Shown here piece after piece: positions 5,553 to 9,602 of a stretch of DNA of 9,602 nucleotides (its first letter is position 1; every line of letters begins with the position of its first letter). Location: assembly GCA_035507915.1 (NCBI GenBank), contig DATJNS010000164.1, positions 1 to 9,602 of the forward strand. The letters run 5' to 3'. Source of the stretch: JACQAI01 sp035507915. GTDB taxonomy: Bacteria; Pseudomonadota; Alphaproteobacteria; Elsterales; Elsteraceae. A program made the translations under genes and the position numbers. The notes beneath the pieces were generated by a model. That model did not search any database. It was not told the origin of the DNA and saw only the letters and a program-made list of their open reading frames with translations.

Positions 5553-6536
5553 ATGATCACGCGTCGCACGCTGCTGGGCGCCGTCGGGACTTCGGCCCTG
5601 ATCGGATCGCGCGCGCGGGCGGCGCCCGCCCCTGCCGTGATCGACAACGCCGGAACGCTCGCGCCGCCGTCGAGCGTCTCGTACGTGATCCCGCTGATCA
5701 AGGACCAGGACCTCGAGCGCAAGTTCGCGCTCGACTACAAGCCGAGGCTCTACACCGACACCGGCGCGCTCTATGCCGACTTCGCCGCCGGCAAGAACCA
5801 ATCGATGATGTCGGGACTCTACAACGCCGCAAATTTCCGCGTGCGCGGCATGCCGGTGCAGATCCTGTTCACGCTCGTGACCTCGAACCACGCGGTCGTG
5901 TCCAAGGATCCGGCGATCCGCGCGCCCGAGGATCTCAAGGGCAAGACGATCGCGGCGACCACCAGCTCCGGCCAGTGGGGCCTCGTGACCTTGTTCCTCA
6001 AGCAGTTTGGGCTCGACCCGCGGCGCAACATCGACGTAGTGAACGCGTCGCCGCCGGCGGTCGAGACGCAGCTGCTCGCCGGCCGGGTCGACGCCGGCGT
6101 GCTGTGGGATCCGGCGCTGTCCAACATGCTGACCTCGGGCTACCACCTGGTCGGCGACATGAACGGCACGGTGCGCAAGGCGCTCGGCATGGCGAGCGAC
6201 GCGCCGGTGTGGTTCCTCGGCGCCTACGGGCGCGAGGCGTGGATCGCCGAGGATCCGGCGCGCAACCAGCGCTTCCTCGAGATGTTCCAGGCCGCCGTCG
6301 ACTTCTACTACCGCGAGCCCGAGCGCGCCGACCGCGTGATCAGCGCCTTCACCAAGATCCCGGTCGAAGCGCTCAAGTTCAGCCGCGACCACGCCTTCGC
6401 CGAGTACCGCGTCATCCCGGCGATCCGCGAGAAGGCGAACCTCGCCAAGACGTTCGAGGGCTTCAAGGACGCCGGCTTCCTGACCGCCATCCCAGGCGAC
6501 GAGCTCTATTATCCGTGGCCGGGCTTGAAGGCCTGA
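5553..6536 (+). CDS. ABC transporter substrate-binding protein, NMT1/SsuA-like, Tat signal
   Basis: A 327-residue periplasmic binding protein. The N-terminus MITRRTLLGAVGTSALIG has a twin-arginine motif (R4-R5) and a short hydrophobic stretch, with a probable cleavage after ARA (21-23). The mature part has the two-lobe NMT1/SsuA layout: lobe one with GALYADFAAG (71-80), then NHAVVSKDPAIRAPEDLKGKT (112-132), and the hallmark ETQLLAGRVDAGVLWDP (171-187). It should capture a small organic ligand and deliver it to the adjacent permease. The ATG at 5553 puts the Tat motif at the very N-terminus; a GTG at 5511 would add 14 residues before it. Neither has a visible Shine-Dalgarno. The ligand is unknown (sulfonate, amine or organic acid are all possible). 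First gene of a binding protein-permease-ATPase operon. Confidence 0.9.
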   Translation: MITRRTLLGAVGTSALIGSRARAAPAPAVIDNAGTLAPPSSVSYVIPLIKDQDLERKFALDYKPRLYTDTGALYADFAAGKNQSMMSGLYNAANFRVRGMPVQILFTLVTSNHAVVSKDPAIRAPEDLKGKTIAATTSSGQWGLVTLFLKQFGLDPRRNIDVVNASPPAVETQLLAGRVDAGVLWDPALSNMLTSGYHLVGDMNGTVRKALGMASDAPVWFLGAYGREAWIAEDPARNQRFLEMFQAAVDFYYREPERADRVISAFTKIPVEALKFSRDHAFAEYRVIPAIREKANLAKTFEGFKDAGFLTAIPGDELYYPWPGLKA

Positions 6537-7330
6537 GCAAGGCCGCCGCCGGGCCGTCCGCACGGCGCATCGCGGCAGCGCTGCCCGTCCACGCCATCGT
6601 CTCGTTCGGCGCGCTCGCGGTCGTCTGGGAGATCGTCGCGCAGTTCACGCCGCCCTACCTGTTCCCCGACCTCCGGCTCATCCTCAAGGCGCTCGTCAAC
6701 ATCTTCACGACCTGGGACCTGCTGCTGCAGGGCCTGATCACCTGGTCGCGGCTGATCGGCGCGGTGCTCGCCTCGCTGGTGATCGGCGTGCCGATCGGGG
6801 TCGCGATGGGGCTGTGGCCCGGCCTCGACGCCTACGTGCGGCCGGTCGTCAAGTTCATCATGGGCGTGCCGGCGCTCAACTGGGTCATCATCGTGATCAT
6901 CTGGTTCACCGCGACCGAGGTGCGCATCGGCTTCGTGATGCTGGTGCTCGCCACGCCGATCACGATCTTCACGGTCTATGACGGCGTGCGCGCGATCGAC
7001 CAGAAGCTGATCGACATGGTCAAGACGTTCGGCGCGGGCGCCTGGCACATGATCCGCATCCTGGTGTGGCCGTACGTCACGGCGCAGGCCTTCACCGCGA
7101 CCAAGATCAACGTCGGCGTCGGCGTGCGCACCGTGATCGTCGCCGAGCTGGTGGGCGCCTCGAGCGGCATCGGCAAGGAGCTCGATCTCGCCAAGAACAT
7201 GTTCGACATGCCGGTCGTGCTCGCCTGGACGCTCTGGATGATCGTGATGCTCCTGGTGCTCCAGGCGCTGATCGAGGCTCTCGAGCGCCGGGTGCTGCGC
7301 TGGCGCGTCGAGGAAGGCGGGAAAACATGA
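6515..7330 (+). CDS. ABC transporter permease, SsuC/TauC-like
   Basis: A 271-residue inner-membrane protein of the BPD_transp_1 family. Hydrophobic segments are visible at about 24-44, 82-100, 118-131, 137-155, 190-212 (partly) and 235-252, fitting the six-helix pattern. The cytoplasmic coupling loop is at about 163-190, with the conserved glycine at G173 in DMVKTFGAGAWHMIRIL, a diverged EAA motif. The start was taken as GTG 6515, the only usual start codon in frame before the first membrane segment. It overlaps the binding-protein gene by 22 nt and has no good ribosome binding site, suggesting translational coupling. The last codons overlap the ATPase start (ATGA, 7327-7330). It forms the channel of the importer. 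Confidence 0.9.
   Translation: MAGLEGLSKAAAGPSARRIAAALPVHAIVSFGALAVVWEIVAQFTPPYLFPDLRLILKALVNIFTTWDLLLQGLITWSRLIGAVLASLVIGVPIGVAMGLWPGLDAYVRPVVKFIMGVPALNWVIIVIIWFTATEVRIGFVMLVLATPITIFTVYDGVRAIDQKLIDMVKTFGAGAWHMIRILVWPYVTAQAFTATKINVGVGVRTVIVAELVGASSGIGKELDLAKNMFDMPVVLAWTLWMIVMLLVLQALIEALERRVLRWRVEEGGKT
7311..7317 (+). promoter_or_regulatory. Ribosome binding site of the ABC ATPase gene
   Basis: AGGAAGG, within the last codons of the permease gene, lies 9 nt before the ATG at 7327. It fixes that start, although the same frame stays open much further upstream inside the permease gene. Confidence 0.7.
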
Positions 7331-8130
7331 GCCCGGCGTCCGGCACGGCGCCCGAGAAGATCCGCGTGCGCGGCGTCCGCAAGCTGTTCCAGCAGAAGCA
7401 GGGCGGCCGCGTCACCGAGGCGATCCGCGACCTCAGCTTCTCGGTCGCCGAGGGCGAGTATCTCGCGATCGTCGGCGAGACCGGCGCCGGCAAGTCGGTG
7501 TTCTTCGACTGCCTGCTCGGCCTCAAGGACGTCAGCGCCGGCGAGATCCTGATCGACGGCACGCCCGCCGAGCGGTTCCGGCGCAACCGCGTCGGCAAGA
7601 TGACGCGCATCTTCCAGGAGGACCGCCTGCTGCCGTGGCGCACCGCGACCGACAACGCCGCCATGGGGCTCGAGATCCAGGGCGTGGCGACGGCGCGCCG
7701 GGTCGAGACCGCGCAACGCTGGCTGCACGCGGTCGGGCTCGCCGGCTTCGAGCAGGCGTTTCCCAACGAGCTGTCGGGCGGCATGCGCCAGCGCGTCAAC
7801 ATCGCGCGCGCCTTCGCGACCGGGCCCGACATCCTCCTGATGGACGAGGCGTTCAGCGGCCTCGACGAGGTCACCTCGATGCGCCTGCGCCAGGATTTCC
7901 TCGCGCTGGCGCACCAGCAGCGCATGACCTTCCTGATGATCACCCACTCGATCGACGAGGCGCTCGTGCTCGGCAGCCGCATCCTGGTGTTCGGCGCGCC
8001 GGCGCAGGTCGTGCACGAGGTGCGCGTGCCGCCCGGCGCGGCCCACGATCAAGCCTGGGTCGACGCGACCAAGGCGGACATCAAGCGCTGGATCTCCGAG
8101 CACGGCCGCATGATGCGCAACGCCGATTGA
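7327..8130 (+). CDS. ABC transporter ATP-binding protein, SsuB/TauB-like
   Basis: A 267-residue ATPase with every ABC motif intact: Walker A GETGAGKS (50-57), Q-loop Q97 in IFQEDRLLPWRT (95-106, the DRLLPW form typical of nitrate/sulfonate/taurine importers), signature LSGGMRQR (149-156), Walker B ILLMDEAFSGLDE (169-181) with catalytic E174, and switch histidine H207 (MITHS). A C-terminal tail of about 40 residues follows. It powers uptake through the permease encoded just upstream, whose stop codon overlaps its start (ATGA). The stop is only 4 bp from the stop of the convergent cupin gene, so transcripts from both sides probably overlap unless terminated efficiently. Confidence 0.95.
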   Translation: MSPASGTAPEKIRVRGVRKLFQQKQGGRVTEAIRDLSFSVAEGEYLAIVGETGAGKSVFFDCLLGLKDVSAGEILIDGTPAERFRRNRVGKMTRIFQEDRLLPWRTATDNAAMGLEIQGVATARRVETAQRWLHAVGLAGFEQAFPNELSGGMRQRVNIARAFATGPDILLMDEAFSGLDEVTSMRLRQDFLALAHQQRMTFLMITHSIDEALVLGSRILVFGAPAQVVHEVRVPPGAAHDQAWVDATKADIKRWISEHGRMMRNAD

Positions 8131-8134
8131 CGGC

Positions 8135-8500
8135 TCAGATCCACACGTCGTTGGGCGCCGTGCGCGCGCCGCCCGCGTGCCCGGTGTTGGGCACGCCGCG
8201 CGGCTCGATCAGCAACATTTTGACTTCTTCCTCGGCATAGGGCTTGTGCTCGACCCCTTTGGGTACGACGAACATCTCGCCCGCGCCGATGCGCACCGCG
8301 CCGTCGCGAAAGTCGATGCGCAGCTCGCCCTCGATCACGATGAAGGTCTCGTCGGTGTCCTGGTGGTCGTGCCAGATGAAGTCGCCCTGCAGCTTCACGA
8401 CCTTGAACTGGTAGTCGTTCATCTCGGCGATCACCTTGGGCTGCCACTGCTCGCTGAACAGCCCGAATTTCTGTCTGAAGTTGATCGCCTGATAGGCCAC
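8135..8500 (-). CDS. Small cupin-domain protein
   Basis: A 121-residue single-domain cupin. Motif 1 reads WHDHQDTDETFIVIEGEL (43-60) with metal ligands H44, H46 and E51; motif 2 reads MFVVPKGVEHKPYA (76-89) with H85 as fourth ligand. The full ligand set indicates a metal-binding beta-barrel. Such proteins can be isomerases, dioxygenases or sensors; this one resembles the uncharacterised mannose-6-phosphate-isomerase-like group, and its activity cannot be assigned. The start is GTG (8498-8500), supported by GGAGG 6 nt upstream. The last residues carry an 8-bp inverted repeat at the DNA level. It is divergent from the YdhR-like/FAH pair and convergent with the importer. Confidence 0.9.
   Translation of the reverse strand: MAYQAINFRQKFGLFSEQWQPKVIAEMNDYQFKVVKLQGDFIWHDHQDTDETFIVIEGELRIDFRDGAVRIGAGEMFVVPKGVEHKPYAEEEVKMLLIEPRGVPNTGHAGGARTAPNDVWI
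8175..8196. terminator. 8-bp hairpin within the cupin 3' coding end, possible terminator for the importer operon
   Basis: GCGTGCCC (8175-8182) and GGGCACGC (8189-8196) pair perfectly around the loop GGTGTT. It lies 45 bp past the ATPase stop, antisense to the cupin's last codons. The gap between the two genes is only 4 bp, so any terminator of the importer transcript has to lie in the cupin gene. No T-run follows, so an intrinsic terminator is uncertain. Confidence 0.3.
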
Positions 8501-8506
8501 GGGATG

Positions 8507-8511
8507 CCTCC
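8507..8511 (-). promoter_or_regulatory. Ribosome binding site of the cupin gene
   Basis: GGAGG on the minus strand, 6 nt before the GTG at 8500, decides in favour of this GTG start. No alternative ATG in the correct frame lies nearby. Confidence 0.8.
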
Positions 8512-8518
8512 ATGGGAT

Positions 8519-8595
8519 CGGGACGGCGGCGCCGGGCCGCCAGCATGGGCGGCCCCATGCAAGTCGGCAAGACCGTGGCGAGCGGCGCCGTCCCG
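8519..8595. promoter_or_regulatory. Nested and overlapping inverted repeats in divergent control region
   Basis: Within the 127-bp gap between the cupin (-) and YdhR-like (+) starts there are three dyads. An outer one pairs CGGGACGGC (8519-8527) with GCCGTCCCG (8587-8595); it extends to 12 bp if a 3-nt bulge is allowed. Inside lie GGGCCGCC/GGCGGCCC (8534-8541 with 8548-8555) and GCATGGG/CCCATGC (8543-8549 with 8554-8560). The two inner dyads share bases and cannot form as hairpins at the same time. They could be operators or RNA structures; which is unknown. Confidence 0.4.
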
Positions 8596-8617
8596 GCCTA
8601 TTCTTGGCGGGTCAGCC

Positions 8618-8622
8618 GGAGG
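8618..8622 (+). promoter_or_regulatory. Ribosome binding site of the YdhR/ABM-like gene
   Basis: GGAGG lies 5 nt before the ATG at 8628 and decides this start over an in-frame TTG at 8604, which would place the ribosome binding site inside the coding region. Confidence 0.75.
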
Positions 8623-8627
8623 CGCCC

Positions 8628-8948
8628 ATGATCACCGCGATCGTCCAGTACCGTCTGCCGCCCAGCATCGACCAGGCCGCATGCGCCGCGCATTTCCGCC
8701 AGATCGCGCCGGGCTTCCGCAGCGTCCCGGGCCTGATCCGCAAGCAGTTCATCTACGCCGAGGACGGCTGGGCGGGCGGCGTCTATCTGTGGAAGAGCCA
8801 GGCCGATGCCGAGGCGTTCTACACCGGCCCGTGGCTCCAGGGCATCCGCGAGCGCTACGGCATGGACCCGGTGATCAAGTACTTCAAGACGGCGTGCGTG
8901 ACCGACAACGCGGCCGAGGCGGTGCTGCTGCCCGACGCGGCCGACTGA
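8628..8948 (+). CDS. Small YdhR/ABM-superfamily protein, putative monooxygenase-like
   Basis: A 106-residue protein with the ferredoxin-like dimeric alpha/beta barrel pattern: a first strand ITAIVQYRLP (2-11), a helix with HFRQIAPGFRSVPGLIRKQFIY (22-43), then GGVYLWKSQADAEAFY (49-64), the segment typical of YdhR-type proteins, and a closing strand near 84-95 (KYFKTACVTDN). Proteins of this kind are often annotated as monooxygenases or stress-response barrel proteins, usually without biochemical proof, and can bind small aromatic or polyketide-like ligands. It lies 42 bp before the FAH-family gene on the same strand and is probably cotranscribed with it. Confidence 0.8.
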   Translation: MITAIVQYRLPPSIDQAACAAHFRQIAPGFRSVPGLIRKQFIYAEDGWAGGVYLWKSQADAEAFYTGPWLQGIRERYGMDPVIKYFKTACVTDNAAEAVLLPDAAD

Positions 8949-8990
8949 GACCGCGCCGCCCCCGACCGAGAGGGGCACAGGAGGAAACCC

Positions 8991-9602
8991 ATGCGCTGGA
9001 TCCGCTTCACCGCCAAGGGCAAGACGGCCTACGGCATCCTCGAGGGCGAGCGCATCACCGAGGTGAGCGGCGACCCGTTCTCGCGCCACGAGCGCACGTC
9101 GACGACGCATGCGCTGAGTGCCGTCAAGATCGAGATTCCCGTGATCCCGCGGACCTTCTACTGCGCCGGGCTGAACTACACGACGCACATTCGCGAGGTC
9201 GCCGCCAAGCGCGGCGTCGAGCCCGACATTCCCAAGCAGGCCGACATCGGCTACCGCGCCAACAACGCGCTGATCGCGCACGGCGAGCCCGTGGTCATCC
9301 CGCGCGACGCCAGCGAGAAGGTGCAGTACGAAGGCGAGCTCGTCGTCGTGATCGGCAAGCAGGCCAAGCGCCTGAGCGAGAAGGACGCGCTGTCCTGCGT
9401 GCTCGGCTATACGATCGGCAACGACGTCAGCGAGCGCACCTGGCAGCGCTCCGACCGCACCCTGTGGCGCGCCAAGAACACCGACACCTTCAAGCCGATG
9501 GGGCCGTGGATCGAAACCGACTTCGACCCCGCCGCGGCGCACACGATCATCCGCGTCAACGGCGAAGAAAAGATCGACTTCAAGACCGACCACATGCTGT
9601 TT
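8991..9602 (+). CDS. Fumarylacetoacetate hydrolase-family protein, 3' end missing
   Basis: The frame runs from ATG 8991 to the window edge, giving 204 residues without a stop. AGGAGG at 8979-8984 lies 6 nt before the start. An N-terminal domain (1-50) precedes the FAH core: FYCAGLNYTTHIREVA (56-71), GYRANNALI (87-95), VQYEGELVVVIGK (111-123) with metal ligands E114 and E116, and GYTIGNDVSERTWQ (139-152) with D145, followed by KNTDTFKPMGPWI (162-174). This is the bacterial 2-hydroxyhepta-2,4-diene-1,7-dioate isomerase/5-carboxymethyl-2-hydroxymuconate-like branch. Members hydrolyse or decarboxylate acylpyruvates and similar 1,3-dioxo acids late in aromatic or sugar-acid catabolism. The C-terminal third is expected beyond the window. 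The substrate is unassigned. Confidence 0.93.
   Translation, partial: MRWIRFTAKGKTAYGILEGERITEVSGDPFSRHERTSTTHALSAVKIEIPVIPRTFYCAGLNYTTHIREVAAKRGVEPDIPKQADIGYRANNALIAHGEPVVIPRDASEKVQYEGELVVVIGKQAKRLSEKDALSCVLGYTIGNDVSERTWQRSDRTLWRAKNTDTFKPMGPWIETDFDPAAAHTIIRVNGEEKIDFKTDHMLF

Overview
The window is a compact, high-GC stretch (about two-thirds G+C by eye) of bacterial chromosome. Gene families, Tat-type export, strong GGAGG ribosome binding sites and a palindrome resembling dispersed alphaproteobacterial repeats suggest an alphaproteobacterium, possibly of the Rhodospirillales/Rhizobiales type; this placement is inference. I see no rRNA, tRNA, CRISPR array, insertion sequence, integrase or origin.

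Layout, left to right. A 5'-truncated TauD/TfdA-type Fe(II)/2-oxoglutarate dioxygenase (1-798, +) converges on an FMN-dependent alpha-hydroxy-acid dehydrogenase (888-2084, -), with a perfect 11-bp palindrome between their ends. That flavoenzyme diverges from a zinc-free MDR/quinone-oxidoreductase-like enzyme (2227-3216, +), with a 9-bp dyad in the shared control region. Next comes an acetoacetate-decarboxylase-fold protein (3314-4057, +) that appears to lack the Schiff-base lysine and a conserved glutamate. It is preceded by a sigma-54-like -24/-12 element and followed by three tandem 34-bp repeats. The repeats fill the gap to a convergent DadA-like FAD amino-acid dehydrogenase (4163-5422, -). 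That gene diverges from a three-gene SsuABC/TauABC-like ABC importer: Tat-exported binding protein, permease, ATPase (5553-8130, +). The importer meets a small cupin gene tail to tail (8135-8500, -), only 4 bp apart. A divergent region with overlapping palindromes separates the cupin from a YdhR/ABM-like small protein (8628-8948, +) and a 3'-truncated fumarylacetoacetate-hydrolase-family gene (8991-9602, +).

Taken together this looks like a catabolic neighbourhood for small organic or amino acids: uptake by an ABC importer, oxidation of hydroxy and amino acids by flavoenzymes, and C-C bond hydrolysis by the FAH enzyme. Frequent strand switches mean it is several small transcription units rather than one operon, so a single pathway cannot be asserted and the transported compound cannot be named from sequence alone.

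The strongest candidates for something new are the decarboxylase-fold protein with a changed catalytic site under a possible sigma-54 promoter, the 34-bp repeat array at its 3' end, and the structured divergent region at 8519-8595.
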